64,000 bases of DNA, from NCBI RefSeq assembly GCF_000379065.1, contig NZ_KB900614.1:5014325-5078324 (forward strand). The letters run 5' to 3'. The notes under the pieces are model-generated. The model saw only the letters and a program-made list of their open reading frames with translations, made no database searches and was not told the origin of the DNA. This DNA is from Salinispora mooreana (GTDB lineage Bacteria; Actinomycetota; Actinomycetes; Mycobacteriales; Micromonosporaceae). Position numbers and translations under genes: made by a program. Positions within the stretch are counted from its first letter, which is position 1; each line of letters begins with the position of its first letter. Positions 24,431-32,818 of this stretch are shown here, piece by piece.

Positions 24431-25690
24431 ATGACATCAGCTCACCGGGACACGAGCAGTTCGATCTTGTGCGTGCTGGAGGAACTGAGCGCCACCTGGC
24501 GCCGGGGAGGCCCACCGAGGCTGCTCACGATCAGCCATCGGCCGCCGAAGCCGACCGTGCCCGCCGTACTCGCCAGCGGCATCGACGGGCACACCCCACT
24601 CGACCTCCTGGCACACTGGATCGACCAGTGTCACCGTCATCGTGGCATCGTCAACACGCAGCGGGATCTCGGTGTTGATGCGGTCGCCGTCTCGGGTGAG
24701 ATTGACGGCCAGCACATTGGCTACGCCATGGACCGCAACGGCCTGGAGTACGTCGTGCGGGGCCAACGACACGGTCCCGAACGGCGCTGCACCAGCGGCA
24801 CGGACGTCGCGGCCCGCACCCGCCTTCCTGTTCTTCTCACCGAACGGCTCGCCGAGTTGGTCTGGCGGCTGGCGGGCCCGCCGCCGCCCGCCGCCGGTTC
24901 TCGGATCCGGGACATGTGGCCCGCCGCCGGACTGATCGACCTGGACGAGGACGAACTTCACGAACGCTACGCGCTGCCCGCTCACCACGAGGGTTACGTA
25001 CGCCTCGTCACGGTGTCGAGCATCGATGGTCTCGCCGCGGTGGACGGCTCCAGCGCCGCGCTGACCAGCAGCGGCGACCAGCGGGTCTATCGCCTGATCA
25101 AACGAGATGCCGACCTGCTGCTACTGGGGGCGGGCACGGTCCGCGCCGAGCAGTACGGGCAGACCGCCCTGTCGGCTCCCGAGATCGCCCGTCGACGGGC
25201 CAACGGCCTACCGCCCTATCCGGCCGTCGCGGTCGTCACCCGCAGCCTCGATCTTGACCTGGGTGGCCCGTTGTTCCACCGCAGTATCGGAGGTCACCGC
25301 CAGCCACCGCCGATCCTGATCGTCCCCGCCGCCGCGGCGGCCGACCACGGGACGGCGGTAGCCGACGTCGCGGACCTCCTGGTCGCCGGCGACCAAGAGG
25401 TCAACCTCAACCAGGCGCTCCAGACGCTTCGACAGCGGGGGCACCGACGTATCGTCTGCGAAGGTGGTCCCTCACTGGCCGGCCAGCTGGCCCAGGCAGA
25501 CCTGCTCGATGAGATCTGCATGACGATCACCCCGCAGCTGCTGGCGGTGGCCGGCCCGCGGATCACCGCCGGTCCGGCGGGGCAACCTGCGGGCGGGCAG
25601 TGGCAGCTGCACCGGTCCCTCCTCGACGAGCAGGGCAACCTGTTCCTGCGCTACACCCGCTCTGGCCCGTCCGACCGGCAGGTCGGGTAA
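24431..25690 (+). CDS. RibD C-terminal-type (dihydrofolate-reductase-fold) reductase with an unknown N-terminal domain
   Basis: 419 aa from the ATG at 24431. Residues from about 165 onward (IRDMWPAAGLIDLDEDELHERYALP, then VTVSSIDGLAAVDG, DADLLLLGAGTVRAEQYG, IVCEGGPSLAGQL) match the roughly 250-aa actinobacterial 'pyrimidine reductase' group related to the RibD reductase domain that reduces a pyrimidine ribosyl intermediate with NADPH. The first 160 residues are additional and unrecognised, though codon bias suggests they are translated. A shorter protein starting near 24880 cannot be ruled out. It is not next to other riboflavin genes. Confidence 0.82.
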   Translation: MTSAHRDTSSSILCVLEELSATWRRGGPPRLLTISHRPPKPTVPAVLASGIDGHTPLDLLAHWIDQCHRHRGIVNTQRDLGVDAVAVSGEIDGQHIGYAMDRNGLEYVVRGQRHGPERRCTSGTDVAARTRLPVLLTERLAELVWRLAGPPPPAAGSRIRDMWPAAGLIDLDEDELHERYALPAHHEGYVRLVTVSSIDGLAAVDGSSAALTSSGDQRVYRLIKRDADLLLLGAGTVRAEQYGQTALSAPEIARRRANGLPPYPAVAVVTRSLDLDLGGPLFHRSIGGHRQPPPILIVPAAAAADHGTAVADVADLLVAGDQEVNLNQALQTLRQRGHRRIVCEGGPSLAGQLAQADLLDEICMTITPQLLAVAGPRITAGPAGQPAGGQWQLHRSLLDEQGNLFLRYTRSGPSDRQVG

Positions 25691-25807
25691 ACGATCTATC
25701 GCGTATTCACCGCCTGAAGAGCGGTCAGGATCACCGTGAGTAGGGGCCACCGTCGGCATCCCGGTCGCCATCGACCTCCCGGCGATCTGACTATCCTGGA
25801 CGCGACC

Positions 25808-26365
25808 TCACCCCGGAGGACGTTGGTTCAGGATCCGCTGGAAGATCAGATGGTCCTGCCAGGCACCGTCGATATGCAGGTAGTTGGCCGCGGCGCCGAT
25901 CAACGTGAACCCAGCTTTGGTGAGAACGCGCTGACTTCCTCTGTTGCGCACGAGGGTGCCGGCCTCAAGCCGGTGAAGGTCGGCCACCTCGTCGGCAAGC
26001 CGGCAGGCATGCCGAACAGCCTGAGTAGCGAGCCCCCGCCCAGCATACCCATGGTCAACCCAGTAGCCGATGTTGGCGCTGCGGAACGGTCCGAGTGCGA
26101 CGTTGGACAGAGTCAACGTCCCAACAACCCGACCCCCCTCGTCCAACACCCAGGGCACAGTCTGGCCTGATTCCAGGAGCCGGAGCTGATCCTGAACCCG
26201 ACTCCGCTGCCCCTCTACCGTGAAGAAGGCATCCGCCCGCCGTGGCTCCCACGGCTGAAGGTACTCACGATTGAGCAGGTACGCCTCGCTCAGCGGCCGC
26301 GCATCGGACTCCTCCAGCAGACGCATCACAATCGAATCGGCCAAGGGGGTGGGACGGATGGTCAC
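25808..26365 (-). CDS. GNAT-family N-acetyltransferase (RimJ/RimL type)
   Basis: 185 aa. Acetyltransf_3 features: MRLLEESDARPLSEAYLLNREYLQPWEPRRAD (the family-typical Y-L-x-P-W-E-P), GRVVGTLTLSNV, then IGYWVDHGYAGRGLATQAVRHACRLAD containing the acetyl-CoA binding loop, and RNRGSQRVLTKAGF. The close match to RimJ-type motifs suggests N-terminal or side-chain amine acetylation of a protein or small molecule. It is followed by the methyltransferase gene in reverse order 109 bases away. Confidence 0.88.
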   Translation of the reverse strand: MTIRPTPLADSIVMRLLEESDARPLSEAYLLNREYLQPWEPRRADAFFTVEGQRSRVQDQLRLLESGQTVPWVLDEGGRVVGTLTLSNVALGPFRSANIGYWVDHGYAGRGLATQAVRHACRLADEVADLHRLEAGTLVRNRGSQRVLTKAGFTLIGAAANYLHIDGAWQDHLIFQRILNQRPPG

Positions 26366-26473
26366 ACCCGCCAGCGTAGTGACCTGGCGGCGACGCGCCA
26401 GGACTGGCGGCGGCGAAAGCCGCCACAGCCAACCCGCAGCGCACCGTGGCCACGGTCCGCTGCTGCCGGATCC

Positions 26474-27112
26474 TCAGTCGCGGTCCGGACGTCGCAGGGT
26501 CAATGATTGGAAGCAGTAGCCATGACCGGTATCGACCAGGTGGAAGTCCACCACGTCGAACTGCGCGGCGGTGGCAAAGCCGAGCAGCTGTTCGTCGGTG
26601 CGCCACGAGAAGAAGCGCGGCGGCACGTGCTGGTCACCGTCGCTGGGACCCTCGGTGCTCTCGTCGCCGCCGTACACCCCGACGAAGTAGAGGCCACCGG
26701 GACGCAGGACGGCCCGGATTGCGGTCAGCACCGCCGGCAAATCGCGGTTGGGCACGTGCAGCAGGCAGTTCATCGCGAATACCGCGTCAAAGGAGCCGGC
26801 CGGAAAGCCCAGGTGCAGGAAGTCCATCACGTGGGCGTCGATGCCCTTGGCCCGGCAGTGCTCGACCATCACCGGCGACAGGTCGGCGGCAACGACGACA
26901 AGCCCCTCCTGCTGAAAGAACGCGCTGTCCTGCCCGGTGCCCGCGCCGACCTCCAGCAGCCGCGCACCCGATGCCAGACGGTCCCGGAACGCCTGACGCT
27001 CCGCCACCTTCCACGGTGGCTTGGTTAGCCCGTCGCGCCAGGCCGCGCGGGTGTCATACGCCTGCCGCAGCGGGTCGAGAACCTCGTCATATCGAACGTC
27101 CATGTCGGCCAT
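26474..27112 (-). CDS. Class I SAM-dependent methyltransferase
   Basis: 212 aa from the ATG at 27112; an in-frame open region extends far upstream but overlaps folD and is not coding. Motif I is RLLEVGAGTGQDSAFF (about 51-66), the acidic strand-2 VVAADLSPVMVEHC, motif III-like FDAVFAMNCLLHVP, and LRPGGLYFVGVYGG. A Methyltransf_11/25-type fold with no substrate-specific insertion visible. It ends 108 bases before the GNAT gene and diverges from folD. Confidence 0.88.
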   Translation of the reverse strand: MADMDVRYDEVLDPLRQAYDTRAAWRDGLTKPPWKVAERQAFRDRLASGARLLEVGAGTGQDSAFFQQEGLVVVAADLSPVMVEHCRAKGIDAHVMDFLHLGFPAGSFDAVFAMNCLLHVPNRDLPAVLTAIRAVLRPGGLYFVGVYGGDESTEGPSDGDQHVPPRFFSWRTDEQLLGFATAAQFDVVDFHLVDTGHGYCFQSLTLRRPDRD

Positions 27113-27356
27113 TGTCTCGGGTACGGGCCAGCGGCCCGCGCGCCGCCTTCCACACCCCTGCCGCGGTCCTGCAACGGCCAGCACAGCGACCCGCTCCGAT
27201 TGGCGGTGGCAACTGCGCGGGGCAAGGCTTCCCACCGTGGGCGGGCTGTGACAGGCTGGAGTCGATGCGACTGGCGGCACCGAGGATGGAACGACCATCG
27301 GGGAGCTCGTCGCGGAGGGTCGACCGCCTGGGCCTTCCGTGGGGGCGAGGTGTGCC

Positions 27357-28244
27357 ATGTCCACGTCTATGTCGGTCGCGCGGTCACTGCCAGGTGGACC
27401 GGTAGCCGAGCAGATCCTGACCGAGGTGGCACAGGAGGTCACCGAGCTGCGGGCGGCCGGGATGACCCCGGCCCTGGCCACGGTCCTGGTGGGCGACGAC
27501 GACGCGAGTGTCGGATACATCCGGATCAAACAGCGGCAGGCCATGCAGTTGGGGTTCGCCTCCCCACACGTGCAGCTGCCGGAGTCGGCGTCGCAGGCGG
27601 ACCTGCAGGCGGTGGTGTCGCAGTTGAGTGCGGACACGTCGGTGCACGGGGTGTTGGTGCAGCACCCGGTTCCCCGGCACCTGGACTTCGACCGGGCGAT
27701 GCAGGCGCTGGATCCGGAGAAGGACGTGGATGGGATGCACCCGGTGAACCTGGGCCGGTTGGCGTTGGGGCTGCCGGGCCCGGCACCGTGTACGCCGGCG
27801 GGAATCGAGGCGTTGCTGGCGTACCACGGGGTGCCGGTGGCCGGCCGGGAGGTGGTGGTGCTGGGCCGGGGCGCCACGTTGGGGCGTCCGCTGGCGATGT
27901 TGCTGGCGCAGAAGCGGCCGACGGCGAACGCCGCGGTGACGGTGGTGCACACCGGGGTGACGGACTGGCCGCGGTACACCCGGCGGGCGGAGATCCTGGT
28001 GGCTGCGGCGGGGGCGCCGGGTCTCGTACGCCCGGAGCATCTGCGCCCGGGAGCGGTCGTCGTCGGTGGTGGCGTGCGGTACGCGGGGCGGCGGCTGCTG
28101 CCGGACGTGGACGAGTCATGCGCCACCGTGGCGGGGGCGATGACTCCCCGCGTCGGCGGAGTCGGCCCGACGACGGTGGCGATGGTGTTCCGGAACGCGG
28201 TGCGGGCGGCACGGCAGGCGCTGACTCCACCGCACCCCCGATGA
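27357..28244 (+). CDS. folD: Methylenetetrahydrofolate dehydrogenase/cyclohydrolase
   Basis: 295 aa from the ATG at 27357, with a gggggcgagg site. FolD interconverts methylene-, methenyl- and formyl-tetrahydrofolate with NADP. Key residues are Y54 and K58 (SVGYIRIKQRQA, the Y-x3-K catalytic pair), VQHPVPRHLD, KDVDGMHPVN, and CTPAGIEALLAYHGV. The second signature is VVVLGRGATLGRPLAMLL and the C-terminus reads TPRVGGVGPTTVAML-like. The N-terminal strand is slightly divergent from housekeeping FolD, so it could be a second copy. No other folate gene is adjacent. Confidence 0.92.
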   Translation: MSTSMSVARSLPGGPVAEQILTEVAQEVTELRAAGMTPALATVLVGDDDASVGYIRIKQRQAMQLGFASPHVQLPESASQADLQAVVSQLSADTSVHGVLVQHPVPRHLDFDRAMQALDPEKDVDGMHPVNLGRLALGLPGPAPCTPAGIEALLAYHGVPVAGREVVVLGRGATLGRPLAMLLAQKRPTANAAVTVVHTGVTDWPRYTRRAEILVAAAGAPGLVRPEHLRPGAVVVGGGVRYAGRRLLPDVDESCATVAGAMTPRVGGVGPTTVAMVFRNAVRAARQALTPPHPR

Positions 28245-28297
28245 AGGCGAGCACTCGACGCCGGGGCCGGTGCGGCCCTCGAGTTCGGGCGCATCGT

Positions 28298-29035
28298 CTA
28301 CATGGTTCGTACGGCTTCCTCGCCAACCGCCAGGAAGGGGGCGGGTGGTCGTAGGCGGAATTCGGTGGACAGCGCCTGGATGTCCTGGATCCGGTCGATG
28401 CGGAAAGAGCGGATGTCGTCCCGGAGCCGGTCCCATGCCAGCGCATACCAGACGGGCATGTTGTAGTAGAGGAACTGGATCTCGATCTCGCGCTCGGTGA
28501 CGGCGCTGCGCCGGTCCTCGTAGCGCACCAGCGCAGTGCGGCATCGCGTGAATGAGTCCAGCAGTTTCTTCATCACTGTGGCCCGGGGCGAGGTGTAGCT
28601 CGCACGCACCGGCACGGATGCGGTCTGGCCGATCAAGATCCGTCGACGTAGTGCAAGGATGCGACGGGCCTGCGCCGGTGCGAACGCCGCGGCGACTTTA
28701 CGGGTGGTCGAGCGTAGGTCATCTAGCAGCAGCGGCGAGCCGACCTTCTCGGCGATGGTGAGGCTGAGAAGCAGGCCGAGCGCCTCCGACTCATTGAGGT
28801 GGACCCTGCCGAGCGACCATCCGGACTCGAGGCGCAGCCCGCCACCCGTTCCCCGGTCTCCCTCGATGGGGACTCCCGTCTCCCGTAGCAGCGCGAGGTC
28901 GCGGTGCAGGGTGCGTGTGCTGACCCCCAGCTCTGCGGCGAGGTCGGCGGCCGTGGTGTAGTCGCGTTCCGCCAAGATCGCCTTGAGCCGGTCCAGGCGC
29001 AGGATCCGGTTCTCCCGGGACTGATCGCTGCTCAT
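28298..29035 (-). CDS. WYL-domain transcriptional regulator (YafY type)
   Basis: 245 aa. The N-terminal DeoR/HTH_11-type wHTH is RLDRLKAILAERDYTTAADLAAELGVSTRTLHRDLALLRETGVPI (about 13-57). The middle region (90-150) is helical and residues 150-235 form a WYL-like domain, with YYNMPVWYALAWDRLRDDIRSFRIDRI where the family has the W-Y-L stretch and Arg ligand-contact positions. Such proteins usually act as repressors or activators responding to nucleic acid or metabolites. It diverges from the two-gene unit at 29107 and is the probable regulator of it. Confidence 0.9.
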   Translation of the reverse strand: MSSDQSRENRILRLDRLKAILAERDYTTAADLAAELGVSTRTLHRDLALLRETGVPIEGDRGTGGGLRLESGWSLGRVHLNESEALGLLLSLTIAEKVGSPLLLDDLRSTTRKVAAAFAPAQARRILALRRRILIGQTASVPVRASYTSPRATVMKKLLDSFTRCRTALVRYEDRRSAVTEREIEIQFLYYNMPVWYALAWDRLRDDIRSFRIDRIQDIQALSTEFRLRPPAPFLAVGEEAVRTM

Positions 29036-29106
29036 CCCACAAATATGCCAGCTAGTGACAGGTTACCCCCTATCGTCGCTCGCACGACGGAAGGAGAAGA
29101 GCACAC

Positions 29107-29406
29107 ATGCACATCGCACTGGCACCGTTCGGACTCCAGGCAGGCGTCTCCGAGGAGGCCCTGCTCAGCGCCTCCGACCGGTGGGAGGAAGAGTTCGTCA
29201 GCAAGCAGGACGGGATCATCAAGAGGATCCTCGTGAAAGACGGCGAAGGCGGCGGTTACGCCGACATCGTGTTCTTCCGCGATCTGCGATCGATCGACGA
29301 GGTGGTCGAAGCAGAGCGGAAGAGCGACGTCTGCGCCGCATTCTTCTCGATCATGGACGGCGACGGGTCACACCGCGTCTACGAAGTCCTGAAGAGCTAC
29401 GAGTGA
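29107..29406 (+). CDS. Small dimeric alpha/beta-barrel-like protein
   Basis: 99 aa from the ATG at 29107 behind aaggagaag. Length and pattern (MHIALAPFGLQ, DGIIKRILVKD, GYADIVFFRDLRSIDEVVEAERKSDVCAAFFSIMD) suggest a ferredoxin-like ABM/antibiotic-monooxygenase-type fold, but no catalytic signature is visible. It overlaps the AlkD-like gene by GTGA, so the two are translationally coupled. It lies divergent from the WYL regulator. Confidence 0.7.
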   Translation: MHIALAPFGLQAGVSEEALLSASDRWEEEFVSKQDGIIKRILVKDGEGGGYADIVFFRDLRSIDEVVEAERKSDVCAAFFSIMDGDGSHRVYEVLKSYE

Positions 29407-30203
29407 CGGCGGCGCGGATTCCCTTCAAGGACCAGTTCTTCACGCGGGAGAAAGTCGAGCTCATCGCTGGCGAGATCACACATGTGGACTCGGCGTTCAG
29501 TGCGGACGAGTTCGTTGCCACGGTCATTGCGCGGTTCCCGGAACTCGAGCTCAAGGCCCGCATCGCCTGGATCGCCACCTGCCTGGATAGATATCTGCCG
29601 CGCGACTTCCGGGACGCAGCGAGCACACTGGCGCGCTCGCTGCCCGCCCCGGCCAACCCGGCCCTCTCCGACGGTGACTTCGGTGACTTCATCTACGCGC
29701 CATACGCCGAGTACGTAGCCCGGCACGGTTGCACAGCCGAGGACCTCGAGTTCTCGCTGGCCATGCTCCGCGACATCACCACGCGCTTCTCCGCCGAATT
29801 CGCGATCCGGCCTTTCCTTGACGCCTTCCCCGACCAGGTACTGACAACGCTGCTGGCCTGGACCGAGGACCAGCACTATCACGTACGGCGACTGTGCAGC
29901 GAGGGCACGCGGCCGCGGCTCCCGTGGGCACGGAATCTGACGCTGCCCTACGACGTGGGGATCCCGGTCCTCGACCGCCTCTTCACCGACCCCACCCGCT
30001 ACGTCACCCGGTCCGTGGCCAACCACGTCAACGACATCTGCAAGAAGAATCCCGAACTGGCACTCGACACTCTTGAACGCTGGCGGGACTCAGGGCTTCA
30101 GCAGCCCCGGGAGATGCGCTATGTGATCCGCCATGGTGCGCGGACCCTCCGCCGGGCGAACCATTCCCGAGCACTCGACCTCGTCAGCTCCTCCCTGTCC
30201 TGA
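29403..30203 (+). CDS. AlkD-like HEAT-repeat DNA alkylation repair protein
   Basis: 266 aa from the GTG at 29403, whose GTGA overlaps the previous stop. The sequence is all-helical with HEAT-like repeats: FVATVIARFPELELKARIAWIATCLDRYLPRDF, FLDAFPDQVLTTLLAWTEDQHYHVRRLCSEGTRPRLPW, TRYVTRSVANHVNDICKKNPELALDTLERW, EMRYVIRHGARTLRR. The R-R-L-x-S-E-G-x-R-P-R-L-P-W segment is a hallmark of AlkD-group proteins. AlkD excises bulky N3/N7-alkylated bases without flipping; activity of this member is not proven. Confidence 0.88.
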   Translation: MTAARIPFKDQFFTREKVELIAGEITHVDSAFSADEFVATVIARFPELELKARIAWIATCLDRYLPRDFRDAASTLARSLPAPANPALSDGDFGDFIYAPYAEYVARHGCTAEDLEFSLAMLRDITTRFSAEFAIRPFLDAFPDQVLTTLLAWTEDQHYHVRRLCSEGTRPRLPWARNLTLPYDVGIPVLDRLFTDPTRYVTRSVANHVNDICKKNPELALDTLERWRDSGLQQPREMRYVIRHGARTLRRANHSRALDLVSSSLS

Positions 30204-30272
30204 GCAGGACAGGCAAACGAGGAACGCTGGCCTCGAGGGGGCTGCGACACCGCGAACTTCGTGGTCCAGGCA

Positions 30273-30767
30273 CTAGCTTCGTCCGGGGGTGCGGGGTGCC
30301 ACCGGTGTGGAGACGATGAAGGAGCTGGTGGTGTGGCCGTGGGGCAGGAACTGGTCGAGGATCGCCGCCAGGGCGTCAACGGCGGCCACGTGCACCTTGA
30401 GGAGGAAGCAGTCCTCGCCGGAGATCCGGTGGCATTCACTAACCTCGGGAACGCGGTCGGCCAGGTCTGCGATCTTCGACAACTGGCCCGGACCGGGTTG
30501 GATCCGCACCCAGGCGGCGACCGGTAGGCCCAGAGCCGCGGGGTCGATATCGACGTGGTAGCCGCGGATGACGCCGGCGTGTTCGAGTCGGTGCAGACGC
30601 TCTCGCACCGCCGGCGCGGACATGCCGACCTGGCGCGCCAACTCCGCGGCGCTCGCGCGTGGGTCGTCGCGCAGTACGCGGAGCAGACGGCGATTGGTGT
30701 CGTCGAGCAACGAGTTGCTACTTGGAAGGCCAGTCGGGGGTCTTGGCTCCCGATGCGTCATTGTCAT
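30273..30767 (-). CDS. Lrp/AsnC-family regulator
   Basis: 164 aa. The HTH LLDDTNRRLLRVLRDDPRASAAELARQVGMSAPAVRERLHRLEHAGVIRGYHVDID spans about 20-75. An RAM effector-binding domain follows (VAAWVRIQPG, VPEVSECHRISGEDCFLLKVHV, SFIVSTP). Lrp proteins sense amino acids. It is divergent from an EamA-type exporter gene with a 59-base gap, the arrangement seen for Lrp regulators of amino-acid export, so the exporter is its likely target. Confidence 0.92.
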   Translation of the reverse strand: MTMTHREPRPPTGLPSSNSLLDDTNRRLLRVLRDDPRASAAELARQVGMSAPAVRERLHRLEHAGVIRGYHVDIDPAALGLPVAAWVRIQPGPGQLSKIADLADRVPEVSECHRISGEDCFLLKVHVAAVDALAAILDQFLPHGHTTSSFIVSTPVAPRTPGRS

Positions 30768-30826
30768 GCTCCTTCAGCCTTCGATCATGCATGGTGCTAT
30801 CCGCTTTCACCTTCGACGATAGGGGG

Positions 30827-31747
30827 ATGCCACGATCAGTCTCTCGCCTGGGCGCCCGGTCGCTGGCGGCGGTGGCCGCACCGCGGATACCGCCGCACGC
30901 CTACTTCGTCGTCAGTGCGGTGTTCCACTACCTCGGTCCGGCGTTCGCGGTGCTGCTTTTCGTCCGCGTGGACGCCCTGGGCGTGGCGTGGCTGCGCATC
31001 GCCGCCGCCGCCGTGGTGTTCGCGTTGTGGCGGCGGCCGTGGCGGCTCTGGCGGCGCCTGGACCGGCCCACCCGCCGGCTGCTGATCGGGTGGGCCGCCG
31101 TTCTGGCGGCCATGAACAGCGTCTTCTACCTGGCGCTGGAGCGGCTGCCGTTGGGCACGGTCGCCGCAGTCGAATTCCTGCCGGTCATCGTGTTGGCGGC
31201 CTACGCCGCCAGAACTCACCGAAACCTGCTCGCGTTGGCCTGCGCGGTTGCCGGGGTGTCCCTGCTCACCGACGTCCGTCTGGTCGCCGAACCGCTCGGA
31301 ATCGCCTTCGCCGCGGCCAACGCCGTGCTGTTCGCCGCCTACATTGTGCTCGGGCACCGCGTCGCCCGTGGTCAGCAGCTGTCCGGCATCGACGGTCTCG
31401 CGCTGTCGATGCTGATCGCCGCCGTCCTCGCGCTACCGGTAGGCATCGGTGACGCCGCACCCGCTGTCGTTGACGTGGTCGCCCTGGCGGCCGGGGTCGG
31501 CGTCGGCGTCACCTCGTCGGTCATCCCGTACGTCACCGACCAGCTCGCCATGGCCCGGCTGCCCCGGGCCACCTACGCCCTCCTGGTCTGCCTGCTCCCG
31601 GCGACCGCGACCGCGATCGGGGTCATCGTGCTGGCCCAGGTCCCCACCACACCGGAGATCGTCGGGGTCGGTCTCGTGGTCGCCGGTGTCGCCGTGCACC
31701 AGGACGGCGAGCAGCCGCGACGACAGCGGGCCCGCGCGGGGCGCTGA
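30827..31747 (+). CDS. EamA/RhtA-type metabolite exporter
   Basis: 306 aa from the ATG at 30827; an ATG at 30791 would add 12 residues and has no better site. Ten hydrophobic segments in two EamA repeats are visible, e.g. AYFVVSAVFHYLGPAFAVLLF, VAWLRIAAAAVVFALW, AVEFLPVIVLAAYAARTHR (first repeat) and ALLVCLLPATATAIGVIVLAQVPTTPEIVGVGLVVAGVAVH (second). The AVEFLPVI and GVGLVVAGV patterns resemble the RhtA threonine/homoserine exporter. The divergent Lrp regulator supports amino-acid export. Confidence 0.88.
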   Translation: MPRSVSRLGARSLAAVAAPRIPPHAYFVVSAVFHYLGPAFAVLLFVRVDALGVAWLRIAAAAVVFALWRRPWRLWRRLDRPTRRLLIGWAAVLAAMNSVFYLALERLPLGTVAAVEFLPVIVLAAYAARTHRNLLALACAVAGVSLLTDVRLVAEPLGIAFAAANAVLFAAYIVLGHRVARGQQLSGIDGLALSMLIAAVLALPVGIGDAAPAVVDVVALAAGVGVGVTSSVIPYVTDQLAMARLPRATYALLVCLLPATATAIGVIVLAQVPTTPEIVGVGLVVAGVAVHQDGEQPRRQRARAGR

Positions 31748-31925
31748 AGCCCGCGGGCGCAGGGCGGTGGTACGGGCGCAGGGCGGCACCCGCCACCGAG
31801 TCCATCCCGATCGCCGCGTACCCAAGGACGTGGTCGGCCTGTCTGTGCCACGCTGACGCTAACAGCCGGACAGCGACGAACAGGAGGGCCTGCTCACACC
31901 GCAGGGTTCCGGCCCACTGAAAGGC

Positions 31926-32771
31926 GTGAAGCCCGTGAGTAACAGGGATGTGCACCGATTCCTCGAATCGAATCGGGGACTGTGGGACGAGTGGGCGGAC
32001 ATCCACGCCCACTCTGCGTGGTACGACCTGGAGTCGGTACGCCGGGGCACCTGCAAGCTACGGTCGTACGAGGTGGGCGAGGTGGGCGAGGTGGGCGGCC
32101 GAAGCCTGCTGCACCTTCAGTGCCAACTCGGCACCGACACGGTCTCGTGGGCGCGGCGTGGCGCGACGGTCACCGGGGTGGACTTCTCTCCCCGGGCCGT
32201 CGCTGTCGCCCGCCAGCTCGCCGCCGACACCGGAATCGACGCCCACTTCGTCTGCAGTGACGTCCTGACCCTGCCTGCGGCCCTGACCGGTTCCTTCGAC
32301 ATCGTCTACACCTCGCGTGGGGTGCTGGGCTGGCTGCCGGACCTGACCCGGTGGGCGCGGGTGGTGGCGCACTTCCTGGCGCCCGGTGGCGTCTTCTACG
32401 TCACCGACATCCACCCGATCGCCGAGGTCCTGGACTCTTCCGCGGCCGAGCTTCGAGTCAGCCGACCCTATTTTCCCAGGGCCGAACCGGTTGGCTACCC
32501 GGTGCAGGGCAGCTACGTCGACCGGGATGCCCAGGTCGCCACCGAGGTGGAGTACCTGTGGCCGCACAGCGTCGCGGAGCTGGTCACCGCTGTCGCGCGG
32601 GCAGGGCTCGTGATCGAGTTCTTCCACGAGTTCCCGTGGCTGGATCGGCCATGGCCGTTCCTGCACAAGCAGGAGGGGCTGGGCTGGACCCTCCCCCCTG
32701 GCGGGCTGGGCGAGTTGCCGCTGTTCTTCTCACTTCGGGCCGGTAAACCGGCGGCTGGCGATGGCGGATAG
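31926..32771 (+). CDS. Class I SAM-dependent methyltransferase
   Basis: 281 aa from a GTG at 31926. Motifs: SLLHLQCQLGTDTVSWARRGATVTGVDFSPRAVAVARQLA, the glycine-poor motif I variant (H-L-Q-C-x-x-G-x-D) characteristic of one actinobacterial methyltransferase subgroup, then FDIVYTSRGVLGWLPDL and APGGVFYVTDIHP. The C-terminal lid (FFHEFPWLDRPWPFLHK) is aromatic and probably shapes the substrate pocket. A (GAGGTGGGC)3 tract at 32070-32096 encodes an Asp/Glu-Val-Gly repeat before motif I. Confidence 0.88.
   Translation: MKPVSNRDVHRFLESNRGLWDEWADIHAHSAWYDLESVRRGTCKLRSYEVGEVGEVGGRSLLHLQCQLGTDTVSWARRGATVTGVDFSPRAVAVARQLAADTGIDAHFVCSDVLTLPAALTGSFDIVYTSRGVLGWLPDLTRWARVVAHFLAPGGVFYVTDIHPIAEVLDSSAAELRVSRPYFPRAEPVGYPVQGSYVDRDAQVATEVEYLWPHSVAELVTAVARAGLVIEFFHEFPWLDRPWPFLHKQEGLGWTLPPGGLGELPLFFSLRAGKPAAGDGG
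32070..32096. repeat. Three tandem copies of GAGGTGGGC inside the methyltransferase gene
   Basis: Perfect 9-bp units encode Glu-Val-Gly three times, just before the SAM motif, in frame. Copy-number change would lengthen the loop without a frameshift. Confidence 0.9.
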
Positions 32772-32818
32772 CCCACCGCGCCAGCGGCCACGGCGACGGC
32801 ATCTAGACTCGGCGTCCG

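Noticed and set aside
27113..28294. N-terminal extension of the methyltransferase gene to about 600 residues
   Set aside because: It would overlap folD entirely and lacks homology; the ATG at 27112 gives the normal family start.
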